64,000 nt of DNA from Dermatemys mawii (Eukaryota > Chordata > Testudines > Dermatemydidae). The position numbers were made by a program, and so were the translations under genes. The notes beneath the pieces were generated by a model. That model made no database searches. It saw only the letters and a program-made list of their open reading frames with translations, and was not told the origin of the DNA. This document shows positions 10,847 through 22,413 of the stretch, one piece after another. The stretch is taken from positions 8,957,558 through 9,021,557 of the forward strand of contig ML677351.1 of NCBI GenBank assembly GCA_007922305.1. Direction: 5' to 3'. The first letter of the stretch is position 1. Every line of letters begins with the position of its first letter.

Positions 10847-13094
10847 CACCTTTCTCCATGAATGGGTCACACTGAACTCAATAGGATTGCTTGTGCAGCA
10901 AGGTGCTACTTACTGGAAGTAAGGACATCAGAATTTGGTTCTATAATGCTGCAAATTTTCACATTAGCATTTGACATACACATAATTTCTAAAATGTATG
11001 TGCCAATCAGGTTGCATATGAATATAATGTGCATGTGTATACACATAAACAGGGAGTACGTAAAGCTGTGCATACACTTCTGAAAATTTAGGCCAGAAAC
11101 TAGGCTTTTCGAAAGCTGAAAATAGTTTGTTGTCTTGAATTTGGAAAGACTGGCAATAAGAAGGGTTTAGAGCTTTCACTATTAAATCCCAGACCTTTTT
11201 CTCTCTCAGTATCCTTAAGCTTCTTTCTATTTAGCAGTTTTTATTCTTTGTTCTAAATGATGACATTCATTTACCTGCATTTGATATCCACTTCATTAAC
11301 TCACCAAAGAGGAGGCTCTCTCTAGTTCTCTTATCTGATTGAAATGTTCTACAGCATTTTCATTATTCTCAGCCTAGTTTCATCTGTGAATTTTCAGGGC
11401 TTTTTTTTCAGATTGTATACTCAATTCATAAATAATAAAAATCTGATTTAAACATGAACTCTTCCAGTGGTTCTGTATTTCCATTTAGAAAATGTTTTAT
11501 TGATCAGTATATTCTTTATCTCTTACCCTTTAGCCCATTCTCTCCTATCTTATCATTACTCCAATACCAAACACTACACTTCACAATAATACTTTTGAAA
11601 AATGTTAATATTTTCTTTTAGTTCACTGGCACTGTTCTTTTTTAGAATGCTAGCTGTCAAACAAAACTATTATCTACCTGTGGTAATATACATCTGTATC
11701 TCATTCCTGGATATTTACAGAAGTGTATTATGTCCTGAATTGATAGTGTGATTTGTGCAACGTTTTATGAGAATTTAGGTATGCTAAATTGTATCGTCCT
11801 TCCCTTCCACAGCAATCAGATTCTCTCTGTAAAATATTGCTCCAGGAAATGAGTGAGGCATAATAGCTCATCATGATTTCTTTTGGAACTACCCTGCCTA
11901 TTCATTCCATTCACTGAACAGAAAGATCTACTTGCCCTGCAAACACAGCAAAACATTATCAGTAATGTGGTGGCTGCCTGCTGGAAAGAGGCAAAGTCAT
12001 TCACTTCCAATTCAAATTTCTGCAAAACCTTCCTAGACTTTGATGCAAGTCTCAAGTTACTCTTTTGTGAATCAAACTACATGGCTAAAAGAAAGATGTA
12101 TATTTCTAAACAGTTCAGAAATTTGAATGTTATCTTGGTGGGAAACATATGGTTTGATCCAGCAAGATGGTGAGCAAACTCAGCAACTAATTAACTTCAG
12201 CAGGAGATGTGAGTGCTTTGCACCTCCCAGACTCAGACCCAAATTTATACCTGGTCTAGCTCTATTGAATTTAATAATATAACACCAGGGAAAATTTGTA
12301 CCAGCACTTCTTGCCTCATTAGGAGTCAACCCTGCTCATGGAACTCATCCATTGGTGGAAGGTGCTAGGTGAACAGGATTTGGACCCAAAAACATAACAT
12401 TTATTTCAAAACACTTTGTTCAGACAGAACAGGTGACCTCTTTGGTGAATCTGGAAATGTAGGAGCCCAATATGAAAGGCTATAGTTTTTCTTTCTGGTT
12501 CAATGGCCTGAAAAACTTGTGGCCCTGCATTGTTTGATACACATAGTCCTGCACTAAATGAGGCCTGGAGCTTCAGTGTCCCAGGGAGAGCTCCAGGGGG
12601 ATTGTGTCCTACGAAGACACAATTCCTCCGATAGTTTCCCAGCACAAAGTGTATCTAAAACATGTATGGTACTATATATAAGAAATAGAATAGGAGCGCT
12701 AAATAAAAACTGGTCCAGACTCTTACCCTGCTCCAGCCCACTCCATTAACACAAAAGACCACTGAGACAGTTTAAAGAGTTAGTTGAGGAGTCTCTCAAG
12801 GTACGTGGGAATCCTCAGGTGGTGTGTACCCAGTGTAGCCAGCTCTGTGCCCCCCTCCACTCAGCCCTCATTGTTTAAGGTGTGTCCAGGGGAAAGGTTC
12901 TTGACTGTACTTGTACAATGGCCCACTTGAGACCGCTGCAATCAATGCAACTTTGCAGCAGCCCTAAGGCTGCTTTATGATGCACTGGGGCCAAATTGGA
13001 ACCCAGGTAGTGCCAGAACTGGGGATCCAGAAAGTGAATTTGCCTGCTTGTCTTCTCCATAGGAGTGCTAAATAGTGCTCAGCTGCAGCTGAGG
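10847..13094. other. Noncoding DNA with one moderately complex stretch
   Basis: No gene seen. Two opposed open frames of 79 and 96 codons overlap at 11816-12173 but neither shows family motifs. The stretch 11815-12080 has higher complexity than its surroundings and is discussed as a possible conserved noncoding element. A short CCAGGG/ACACCAGG dispersed-repeat fragment lies near 12245-12310. Confidence 0.4.
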
Positions 13095-13605
13095 ACCGAA
13101 TCCAGTATTGTAATGCATAAGTAGGTTAGAATACTGAGTCCAGTTTTGATGGCCACAACTGATGAAGGATGTGGATAAATTGGAGAAGGTTCAGAGAGGA
13201 GACATGAGACTGATTAAAGGATTGGAAAACCTGCCTTATTATTAATAGAGTCAAGGAGCAGAATCCATTTAGCTTAACAAAGAGAAGGACATGGACTGAC
13301 TTACCTATAGTTTATAAGCATGCACATGGAGGGTTTAGTAATGGGCTCTTCAGTTTAGCAGAGAAAAGGTATAACACAATTCAATGGCTGGAAGTCAAAG
13401 CTAGACAAATTCAGACTAGAAATATAGCATAAAGTGAGAGTAATTAACCATTGGAATAATTTAACCAGGGTAATTGTGGATTTTCCATCACTGACAAGTT
13501 TTAAATCAAGATTGGATGTTTTCTAAAAGATATGTTGTTCTATGCCTATGTTACACAGGAGGCTAGACTAGATGATCACAGTGGCTTTGGAACCGATGAA
13601 TCAAT
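13095..13605 (+). mobile_element. CR1 LINE, 3' end copy
   Basis: GAGTCCAGTTTTGATGGCCAC (13137), GGATGTGGATAAATTGGAGAAGGTTCAGAG, GATTGGATGTTTTCTAAAAGATATG and GGAGGCTAGACTAGATGATCACAGTGGC follow one another in the order of the end of CR1 ORF2 and its 3' UTR. The body has several deletions and stop codons, so it is old. It ends near 13605 in a degraded repeat (ACCGATGAATCAATGAA) where CR1 normally ends in a short octamer repeat. Confidence 0.8.
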
Positions 13606-13739
13606 GAAAAGATTATATACATAAACCTTATATAGGTCATTTTCTGGCAAAGTTTAGAATGTTTAACAGTGCAACCTTAATGCTCTGGTTGCCATGAATT
13701 TATAATATTTTGCATCAGAAATACTGAATCATTTTAATG

Positions 13740-13895
13740 AAGTTGTAGCTAATGGACCAAATTCTTGCTTGCCTTGCACACATGAATATTGTTTGTACAG
13801 TGCATAACACACTAATCCTGGACCATGCCTGGGGGCTCTTAGGCACTATTAAAATACAATAACTAAATAATAAAATATAGTAATAATAATAGTAA
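13740..13895 (+). repeat. Dispersed repeat with TAGGCACTA / AATACAATAA end
   Basis: ATTGTTTGTACAGTGCATAACACA, then GGGGGCTCTTAGGCACTATTAAAATACAATAA. The same ordered motifs (TACAGCACCTAGCA, GGGGCTCCTAGG, TAATACAAATAA) recur at 17598-17710 and 46010-46130, so three copies of one family are present here. I recognise the motif order from sauropsid genomes but cannot name the family safely. Confidence 0.6.
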
Positions 13896-14174
13896 TTCAC
13901 TTACCTGAGTTGACCCCACATAATTACAAGATAACTTTTTTTTTCTTGTGTTCTTCATTTTTGTTCACTGTGTCAAACATTTGGGTCTTTGGAGGTGTGC
14001 TTATGATGTATAATATCAAAAATCTATTAAATAATATTTTATTACAAATTAGCATATTTTATTGAGTACACTTGCGCCTATGACCATGCATAGCAATGTA
14101 CTATCGTCTCTAATACTGATAACTCAATGGAGGGTACAGAACACAATCTGGAAAGTATTTATTCATCCTTGTGC

Positions 14175-14545
14175 TTAAATCAAAGGATCATAGAAGTTGG
14201 ACCTGGAAGATATCAGTTAGCCCATTCAATTCATCTCTCTGCAAGTACAGGATTGTTTCCTGCACTTTTGGTAGTTTTTGTAGTTTGTATAGTCTAGTTT
14301 TAAAAGTCCCAAGTGAAGTGGTTTTCATAATTTCTTTTGGTGGCTATTCCACAGTCTTATGCGTCTCGCTCTGAATGTTATGAATCTTCATCACTTTTTC
14401 ACCCTAATCCTAGTTATTCTTCCAGATAACACACTAGATAATTCCTCTTCCTCTCCTTGGTTATAAAGCCCTTAAACATTTGTGTAGTTTTCCCCCTCAC
14501 CCTACTCTCCTCCTTTAGTTGTCATTTAGCCAGACTATATTTTTC
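14175..14545 (-). mobile_element. CR1-like LINE fragment, antisense
   Basis: Read on the plus strand the block starts GGATCATAGAAGTTGGACCTGG and continues through ATTCCACAGTCTTATGCG and CACTTTTTCACCCTAATCCTAG. This is the order seen when a CR1/L3-type 3' end lies in reverse. Divergence from the usual GGTTGGAAGGGACC form is high, so the copy is old or from a different subfamily. Confidence 0.55.
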
Positions 14546-14679
14546 AGTTATGGTTGTCAGTTGGGACTGCCCATAACCTTGTATTAGTTATTGTCCTGTG
14601 AGTTTTGTACCTCCTAAAATACAGAAAATTTGGGTGTGATCAAGTTTTTTAAGATCCATTTCACTGAATCCTGCAAAGA

Positions 14680-14860
14680 CTTATGCATACGTGTAACTTT
14701 ATGTTTTGTGAGTAGTCCCATTGACTTCTATGGAACTACTCATGGTGTGTAAAGTTAAGCATATGCATACATATTTGCAGAATTGGGGCCTTAGCAACAG
14801 ATTCTCCAAGGAATTTAGGCACCTAAATCTCACTTAAATACATACCTTTGAGGACCAGGT
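14680..14860. repeat. Dispersed palindromic repeat fragments
   Basis: GTAGTCCCATTGACTTCTATGGAACTAC is an imperfect palindrome of the CCATTGAAGTCAATGG family, followed by AAGTTAAGCATATGCATAC and TTTAGGCACCTAAATC. These are short, old interspersed repeat pieces. Confidence 0.5.
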
Positions 14861-15185
14861 CCTTAGTGTGTAACCCTCAGAAGGACAGACTCTGAAGTTC
14901 CTTGAGGAATCATAATATGTGAAGAATGACACAAAATTAAATGTAACCAAAATAAAATGTACTATGTAGCCAAGGATTGTTGAAATCGAGGGGAAAAGGT
15001 TCTGAGTCATGAAATTATTGTGAAGCCATAATGAGCTAGAATTCAAGAACTTAGTAATTGATTAATTTACTTGAAATCCCCATAAACAAAACCTGTTTGA
15101 TATATTCGTGAAACATTTTATCTCAAAGTTGCTATAGTGACCTAGTTAAAAAAATGCTAGTAATGGATAAGTCCTAAAAAAAGAA

Positions 15186-15292
15186 AAATTGCCTGACAAG
15201 ATATAGGGCCAGCTTCTCAGTTGGTGTAAATCAATGTAGCTCGGTGAATCAATGAGCTAGGTGAATTTATACCAGCTAAGGATATCACCTGT
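15186..15292. repeat. Dispersed repeat with GGTGTAAATCA/TTTATACC arms
   Basis: CAGTTGGTGTAAATCAATGTAGCTC and GGTGAATTTATACCAGCTAAGGAT give an imperfect inverted repeat. It is related to copies near 31750-31850, 50960-51010 and 54185-54240. Confidence 0.45.
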
Positions 15293-15655
15293 AGAGTCTA
15301 ACACATCATTTTGTAATATAAAAATGTAAATTTTTGTCTCTATCTTCTGTTGTTTTGTTTCTATTAAAAACTTACATTATGGATACAAAATGATTTTCAT
15401 TTTGTGTGTATTCTTTATTGCTTTTTTTCCCTCTAAATCAATGCATCATTGGTATATGCTTTTTTAACACTGTTCAGAAAATCTGTCATATGCAATTGAA
15501 TACTAAATCCATCCAAGTGCTACAAAGCCAAAATGCCGGAGCGACTTAAGTAAGTAAGTTGAAATGCTGTGAATCATTTTTGCTATTAAGTTCACTGAAT
15601 CTGTGAACAAAACACACTGACTACCCATTTTTCTCAGTCTGTATTGTGTATTATT

Positions 15656-15678
15656 TGTGTGTGTGTGTGTGTGTGTGC
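15656..15678. repeat. (TG)n microsatellite
   Basis: Uninterrupted GT/TG dinucleotide run of about 11 units. Noncoding surroundings. Confidence 0.95.
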
Positions 15679-16641
15679 ATGAGTCAATCTCCTTCTAATA
15701 TTAGGAGTTTTATTTAAGGTCATGCTAATACAAACTTGAAAATCCAGATAGAAATATACCATAGTAATTAATGTTCTTGGGTGTTAAGGGTCATAACAGA
15801 CCAGGGATCCTACTTGTCACAAAGTATACACATATTAGCTTTCAGTATGAAATGTCTCTGTAAGTGTCTGTGTTACCAAACAAGGAATATAGGGAGTTAA
15901 GGGGGAAAATTCAATCTGTATAATCATGTATCTAGGATTTCACAGAAATTTAAGACAGGAAACCATAGAAATTGTCCCTCACTTAAATTAAAAATTCTGA
16001 GTCACATCAAGCAGTCTGCTTTTAAGCAAAAAGCTCATTGTTTTTTATTAGATTTTGATGTGCTTATCGGCCTACAGGGATGGGAATAGATATTTCACCG
16101 AAATAGGAGGTACTTGGTAAAGGAACACACTCTTCTTCCATTGTCTCTTGAAAACAAGCCAATTTAAAAAGCCAAAATGATGAACATAGGTTATGTTTTG
16201 CTTCAACTCTGACCTAAACTTTTAGTTCTCCCCCTCAACTAATTTTGCTCTTCCTCTGACTACATAGCCACATTCAACTTTAATATTTAAATTATACACT
16301 TTTCAAACATGACTCAGATTAGGCCCCAGTTCATCATAGCACTTGAAAACATTAACTCTGAGAGTCTGAATGGCACCATTGAAGTCAATTGGTCTTAAGC
16401 TCCACTTTTACTTTAAACAAGTGATTAAGGGTTTTGCTTAATCAGGACCTTAAATGAGAACACACTCAACTAAAGTAAATTTTAACCATCACTTTCTCCT
16501 CCTAGGCAGCTGTACATCCCAGAATTATCTACGCCCAACAAATCGCTCTAAATCTGCGTCTTCACAGCTCCCTCTGGAAGAGAGGAAAAGAGCATGAAGA
16601 GGTGCCTATACTGTATTTCAGGGTCAAGGATTGTTGCTAGA
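15679..16641. other. Noncoding DNA, nothing recognised
   Basis: AT-rich spacer without exon or element signals, apart from a weak CCATTGAAGTCAATTGG repeat core near 16376. Confidence 0.5.
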
Positions 16642-16754
16642 CATAGGTGCTGGTTCTAGGCTGGCAGACCCATGGTTTTCATCAGATATGGGGTTTTGTG
16701 TTTGGCTCCATGACTTTCAGTGCTCCTACTATACAAATTGTTCTAACATCCCTG
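16642..16754. mobile_element. Very short non-autonomous hAT element, 113 bp
   Basis: The ends CATAGGTGCTGGTTCTA and (inverted) CAGGGATGTTAGAACAA pair imperfectly. They are flanked by TTGCTAGA (16634-16641) and TTGCTAGG (16755-16762), 7 of 8 bases the same, fitting an 8-bp hAT target duplication. There is no coding content. Confidence 0.75.
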
Positions 16755-17478
16755 TTGCTAGGAAGCTCCCATGTTAGACTAGAATCCCATTTTGGGACCC
16801 AGTTTGAGAGCTCCTTTTGGAAGGGCAAAACCTTCCAATCTGTTTTTATATGTGAACCGCTTTGATTCCCATGGGAATATTCTGCATAAAATAATTGCAG
16901 GACATGGCCCTCCATGATCTGTACTCCAGAAAAGAGCATACATACAAGCATGATTTGACTTAAAAGGTCACTGATAAGTCAATTTAGCCCACAAACTTAG
17001 GTTTTACAAAGCCTACATTCAACAGAAATGTTTATATATATACACACACCCCCCTTATCATAGAAATATAGTCATTTGGATTTTAGTCTAAATATGCGCT
17101 GTCATGTTTACAGACCAAATACTGTGGTATTGCACAGAAGTGCATGACAGGTAGAATGTGGAACAGAATGGAGACTGAGAAACAATTATGACTGCTGCTT
17201 TTTTCCTTCCTTAACACAGGGAAATGCAAAAAGTAAACAAATGGCAATAATAAGGGGAAATATATGTTTAATTTTTGGCAGTTTTAATAATCTAAGATAG
17301 TATTAACTTAGTCTTATCGTGATATCATTAAGGATTTTTTTTTAAAAAAAATACATAGTTACATTGTGCCATTGACCTTAGTGCAGAATTTTCCATTGAA
17401 AATCAATAGCATGATATAGCCCATAATTTGTAACCTGCCAGACTTCTGTAAATAAGAGAAACAGTTGTTTAAGTTATT

Positions 17479-17512
17479 GGGGGGGGGGGGGGGTGGCCGG
17501 GGGGAGGAAGAG
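17479..17512 (+). repeat. Poly-G run and G-rich tract
   Basis: Fifteen consecutive G residues (17479-17493), then TGGCC and GGGGGGAGG, then an AGAGA purine tract. It has G-quadruplex potential. The run causes artificial poly-Gly and poly-Pro frames. Confidence 0.9.
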
Positions 17513-17597
17513 GAGAGAGAAAGAAAATCCATACTGTTAAGCACAACAATTTATTCAAGAGTGACTAGGACCATTAAAGAGACACATCCATGCTTAG

Positions 17598-17712
17598 ATT
17601 GCAAATTCTTTTTGTTAAGGACTGTCGTCTTCATGTACGTTTATACAGCACCTAGCAAAATGGGTCTATGACCAGGGCTCCTAGGCACTATTATAATACA
17701 AATAAATAGCAA
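17598..17712 (+). repeat. Dispersed repeat with TACAGCACCTAGCA / GGGCTCCTAGG
   Basis: GATTGCAAATTC, ACGTTTATACAGCACCTAGCAAAATGGG, CCAGGGCTCCTAGGCACTA and AATACAAATAAATA occur in order. This is the best-preserved of three copies (others at 13740 and 46010). Confidence 0.65.
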
Positions 17713-18835
17713 TATTTATAAATAGTTACAAAAAGCCCAGATTTTCTGCATTTAGAAATATTTTATCTAAATATTTAAATAAATATAAATATTTAAATAA
17801 AAAGCATTTTATAATTTGAACTTCATTTTCTTTATTTCTGTTGTATGTTTAATTTTAGATTTTGCTCAGACTGGGCCACAGAAGTAGTCTCACTTTTATT
17901 TATAATCAGTTTGAAGTTCTCATATGTTAGCAGGATTTTTCAGTGTTAATGTTGGAAATGCTGGAGGGAATGTTATTACTTTGAATTAAACTGTTTCCCA
18001 CTGATATTTTGTTAAAAAATATTATGAAACATTTTATTGATCTTAAGCTTTATTTTAAAACAATCCTTTTTTTTGCCTGAGATAAATTGATAATGTCACA
18101 ATATATATTTGTAATTTAAAACAGCACGAGAATGATGGAAAATAGAAAAGAAACAGACCTAGACATAAAGAAAGAAAAACTGTATGTGGTATTCAGTTGA
18201 ACGAAATGTATATTACAAACTTTGATACCTGGAAAATTTCAAGGGCTCATTTATTAGATATATAAGTACATAGCAAATTTTCCCATTTCTTTATGTCTGA
18301 TACCCATCAATCAAAATTTTACTGTTTAGAATGGATTTATTGGATTCTGTCATGCTAGTACTATTAAAAGTGAGTGTTGAAATATAAGGCCAAAGTGACT
18401 CCTCTCAAGAGCCTGAACAACTGGATAACCTATCTTTAAGACTCAAAGTCATGTCCATAGATAATTACCAGCAGAGGACAGAAAATTGACTAAATACATT
18501 TTCTAGACTTAGATTATTTTCAATTTCCCTTGAAAGAAGTTTTTTAAAAAAGGTTACATTTTCACAAAGTGCAGTGTTTCATTTTTTAAACACAGGCCAA
18601 TTACCAGCCTATGGTAATTGGCTTATGGTAAAATTGGTATGGTAAAATTTAGCATAATAATAGTAGTAGTAATATTAAGGTTGATAGCCAAAACAACAAA
18701 CAGTAACATCTTTTACAGCTCAATTATTATTTTATAAATAAAATATTCTGCTTGTACAGTGAAAAGCAGTGAAACAATCTTGGACTTCTTTTACAGCAAC
18801 ATAAGCAGATATTTTTTATATCTGTTGGGATTTTT

Positions 18836-19990
18836 GTGGTTCCCAGTAAGTCAGAGGCCAGGCAGATTCAAGGGTTTTTGATATTTTATTCAATTCAATT
18901 CGATACAATGTGCACAGGGAGGGAGAGCCCCCTGCCAACAAGAAGCAGGCAGAGTCTCTCCAACCAGAAGCTCCTCCCCTTCACTCCACATGGTGAGCTC
19001 ACTCCCCCTCTCCCTGGGTAGTGAGTGGTTCCAGAATGTTCCCAAGGTGGTGAGCCACAGCATGGCCCTCAACACAAACACATCTCCAAATAACATCTTC
19101 TTTAAACTGAATACAAACATACCCTTCATATCCAAATACACATCAATGTGATGTTCATCCATCTGGGCCCTGCTTCACCTGCATCAGGACTGGGGAATAT
19201 TTCTTTATCCTTGCAACTGACTCTGCTAAAGGCCCTTATTCTAGTCTCTGTGACACGAGCTTGAGCATAACACCTCATTACCATTATCCAGTCTCAGCAT
19301 GTTATGCCCCAGTCTCACAACATACAACGTGTGGCTGGACTGCTGCACCTCTCTGGAGCCCAGATGACTTCCCTGCCCATGTGTTGTACATTGGAGGATC
19401 AGAAGCTAAGGCCTCAGTTTAAGGTAAAAGCCATTAGTTAGAGTTTGGAGCAGAACTGAAAGAGAATTTCCTGTTATTGGGCAGTAGTGGGACTACTTTA
19501 CCAGGCCTCCTCAACAGTGCAAAAGGAGGTGAGGGACAGCTGGTTGGAGTGATGTGCTGCCACTATTTTAACAAGGGGCCGCATCACATTTTGGGATTCA
19601 AGCCAGACTACTGAAGGGTTGTGCCAACACTTGCCCTGTAACCCTGGGTGTTTTAAATGCTCTGCTGCTGTTGCTCAGAGCCTGCATAGCAATAGCCAGC
19701 AGACAAGTGTGCAGGCCCCTGAACGTATGTGCGCTGTGCAGCCCTGGTTCAGCTCTCTGACCTCCGCAGCCTGGTTACAACACCACAGCTCCACTCTACT
19801 GTCCAACAGCCTTGGTTACTATTAGTCAAGTAACCCCAACATGCCCCCAGTCCTGAATTTCTCCCAAACTATCTGCCATAATGTGTCTAGACCTCACCTT
19901 GAACACTCAGAAAATTAATATTTGGTCTTCATTCAGCATCAGGTACTGTGCTCAGGAGCATTTATTTCTACATAAATGTTTCATATTACA
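18836..19990. other. Possible degraded LTR-retroelement sequence
   Basis: The block is GC-richer than its flanks and starts with TTGATATTTTATTCAATTCAATTCGATACAATGTGC. It contains CCCTGGTTCAGCTCTCTGACCTCC and GTTACTATTAGTCAAGTAACCCC, which I recall from turtle retroelements in reverse orientation. There are no terminal repeats, target duplication or coding motifs that I can point to. Its open frames (18836-19021, 18890-19162, 19619-19825) are short and without family motifs. Confidence 0.3.
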
Positions 19991-21111
19991 ATGGAGGACT
20001 TTGTGCTAAATTTTCAATATTACTGACTTGCGGGAACTGTACATCATGTACTAATAAGTTACATCATTTTGTGTGCTTAACAAAATAAAGGAAAAGGGAA
20101 GTAAGCCACTTAACATATCTGTAACCCTGAAAAAATTCTGCTAATGAATGAGATACAGATTTTTCAAGCAATTAGCAGGTCATGTTCTAACTGTTGAATA
20201 GATTCAAGGGATTTGATCTCTTCACTCATCTTGTTGTGAAATAATGAAATGCACTGCTTCATAAATTATAAAACAAGCATTGTTTTTTCAAATGACATGC
20301 ATTTTGAAATGCTTCTGTTGTTTGTAAGCTGTCAACCCCAACCCACTCCCCACCCACCATCACCAATAAACAGTGTATTCACTTACCAGCAAAAAATGGA
20401 CTGGGAATTTTGTACAGTGTATAGCATCAATTATGAATGTGGCTTCTTGTGCTTGTACTTCCTCTTCCCTTTGCTTTCTCCCTGTGCACACTTCAATGAG
20501 GGCATAGTCGTGCCTGGTGCTGAGCATCTTGCAGGATTGAGTCCTGAAAATGAATTCCACAGACCTTGACAGAGTATAAGAAAAGATTTGTTTCTTCCTT
20601 TTACCTGAGCCCCCAAAAAACTGATCAAACTAAAGTTAAGATGAAACTGGAAAGGGATATAGTTGGTTCTCATGTCCTTCTTCAAATTGTTTGGTAACTA
20701 AAGATGACATAGTGACAAGCTGATGGGAGATGGTGAGGGCTTTTGGCACCGGGGAGACATGGGATGCAGTTAAAGCAAATTATCTGGATATTTCTGCAAA
20801 AATGCTTGTGACACTACACGCCATACTCTTTGCTGTGATATGATGATGATATGAGTATGGCATAATTCTGATGTATTTTATGCAAGATAGCTATCATTGA
20901 AAAGGTTACGATTTTTTGAATATGATTATCCAATTTGTATGCATATATCATTTTTGTATCTAAAGTTAGGAATATTGACTATGTATCTGTATCACAAATG
21001 TGTTTACATCTGGAGAAGGCCCACTAGGCAAAAGACTGTCAGTCTAGACAGCTGTCTGGGAAGGGCCCATTCAAATTAATAAATCATTAGGGAGAACAAT
21101 AGGCCTTAGAA

Positions 21112-21443
21112 CAGTGGCTCTCAGCTGTGGTCCACTGCTTGTTCAGGGAAAGCCGCTGGCGTGCCGGACCAGTTTGTTTACCTGCCGCTTCTGCAGGTTT
21201 GCCTGATCATGGCTCTCACTGGCCGCGGTTCGCCGCGTAAGGCCAATGGGGGCTGCAGGAAGCAGTGCGGGCCAGGGGATGTGCTTTCTGCTGCTTCCCG
21301 CAGCCCCCATCAGCCTGTAGCAGTGAACCGTGGCCAGTGGGAGCCGTGATCAGCTGAACCTGCGGAGGCAGCAGGTAAACAAACCGGCCCGGTGCGCTGG
21401 GGCTTTCCCTGAACAAGCGGTGGACAGCAGTTGAGAATCACTC
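21112..21443. mobile_element. Palindromic non-autonomous hAT element nested in the LTR
   Basis: The inverted ends are CAGTGGCTCTCAGCTG and CAGTTGAGAATCACTC. Long internal arms pair as well (CCGCTTCTGCAGG with CCTGCGGAGGCAG, and GGGGGCTGC with GCAGCCCCC), so the element is nearly palindromic. The flanks are CCTTAGAA (21104-21111) and CCTTAAAA (21444-21451), 7 of 8 bases, the 8-bp hAT duplication. LTR sequence continues on both sides, so this insertion came after the LTR. It has no transposase gene. Confidence 0.85.
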
Positions 21444-22001
21444 CCTTAAAAGACACTTATTTCCACTCTGGGGGGATCTTCCTGAAGTTGCTACAAATGG
21501 CCTCAGAGCAATGGCTGAAATGGCATTACAGGGCCATGTAACCAGGTCACATGGTACTGGATTCCATCTTGGAATACCAGTATTTTTCCACAGACTAGCA
21601 TGGGAACCAAACTTTGAGACAAAGAGTTTCCACCCTATGAAAAGCTATTTAAGGCAGGGGAGTGACATCGCTGTGGTTTTTCACTGATTCCCCGCCCCAA
21701 AGAGATGCTGGGAAACACCTGAGGAACACAGACTGAACTGGGGGGCAAGGGCTGGACCCAGGCTAGAGGGACTTTTAGCCTGAGAAAGGCACACCTGAAG
21801 TTTTTAAGCTATAAACAAGTACAGCTGGCCTAAGTATCTCTGCAGCCTGCTTGAATTATCATTTAGGATGAGAATTTGCTACTCATATCCAATCTCTTTA
21901 GTATATTGAGCTTAGTTTGTATGCTTTATTTGTTTGCCAGGTAATGTGTGTTTACCTGTTTGCTATCTCTTATAGTAAATTAAAATTTATCTTTTGTAAT
22001 T

Positions 22002-22007
22002 AATAAA
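22002..22007 (+). promoter_or_regulatory. AATAAA polyadenylation signal of the LTR
   Basis: AATAAA in a T-rich setting, followed about 15 bp on by TGCTGTGTCTAAG. This is the position expected at the R/U5 border of a retroviral-type LTR. Confidence 0.5.
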
Positions 22008-22413
22008 ATTATTTTTGCTGTGTCTAAGACCAGTGTGTGGGATTCATAACTTGGGGCAGAAAGTTGTTGCATATCCTTCTCCACATTTCAGGAGGGGTCA
22101 AATTTCATGAGCTTATGCTGTACAGGTCTCTGTGCAGCGCAAGAAGGTATAATTTTGAGTTTACACTCTGGGGGTGGAGGGTGCACTTGGGCAGTTTCTT
22201 AGCTGCAGCCTGCCCATGAAGAACTGATCACAGCATCTGTATGTAATGCAGCTGCATGTGTCCCTACCTGTATGTGTGCTGGAGCCTGGGCGAGGCAGCT
22301 TGGTAGGCTGGTCACAGCAGTACAGTGTAAAGGGAGCCTAGGCTAGAGGGGCAGGAGGGCTCAGTGGTACACCAGTTCCAGGAGGCACCCCAGGGGAAAC
22401 CAGTCATAATGTT

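Larger units (their letters stand above)
16763..18835. other. AT-rich noncoding DNA
   Basis: No exon or large element seen apart from the G-run and the short repeat listed separately. The stretch 17700-18130 is strongly AT-rich with AATAAATATTTAAATA-like runs. A short duplication (TATGGTAATTGGCTTATGGTAAAATTGGTATGGTAAAATT) spans about 18611-18650. Confidence 0.5.
20817..22408 (+). mobile_element. Long solo LTR (ERV-type), interrupted by a hAT element
   Basis: The segment begins TGTGAC and ends GTCATA (from GTCACA), a TG...CA-type end pair with 6-bp inverted ends. It is flanked by ATGCT (20812-20816) and ATGTT (22409-22413), 4 of 5 matching, as for an integrase target duplication. Inside are TATTTAAGG (near 21650), an AATAAA signal (22002-22007) and a GT-rich stretch after it. 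Without the inserted hAT (21112-21443) and its extra 8-bp duplication, the LTR is about 1250 bp. No retroviral internal sequence or protein remnant is attached. The open frames within it are chance frames. Confidence 0.7.

Noticed and set aside
10275..10851. A 5-bp target duplication for the antisense LTR candidate
   Set aside because: The flanks ACTAT and CACCT do not match, so the LTR call rests only on its ends and internal motifs.
13715..13900. Minus-strand frame starting with a poly-Tyr run
   Set aside because: It comes from an AT-rich ATAATA tract at the end of a dispersed repeat.
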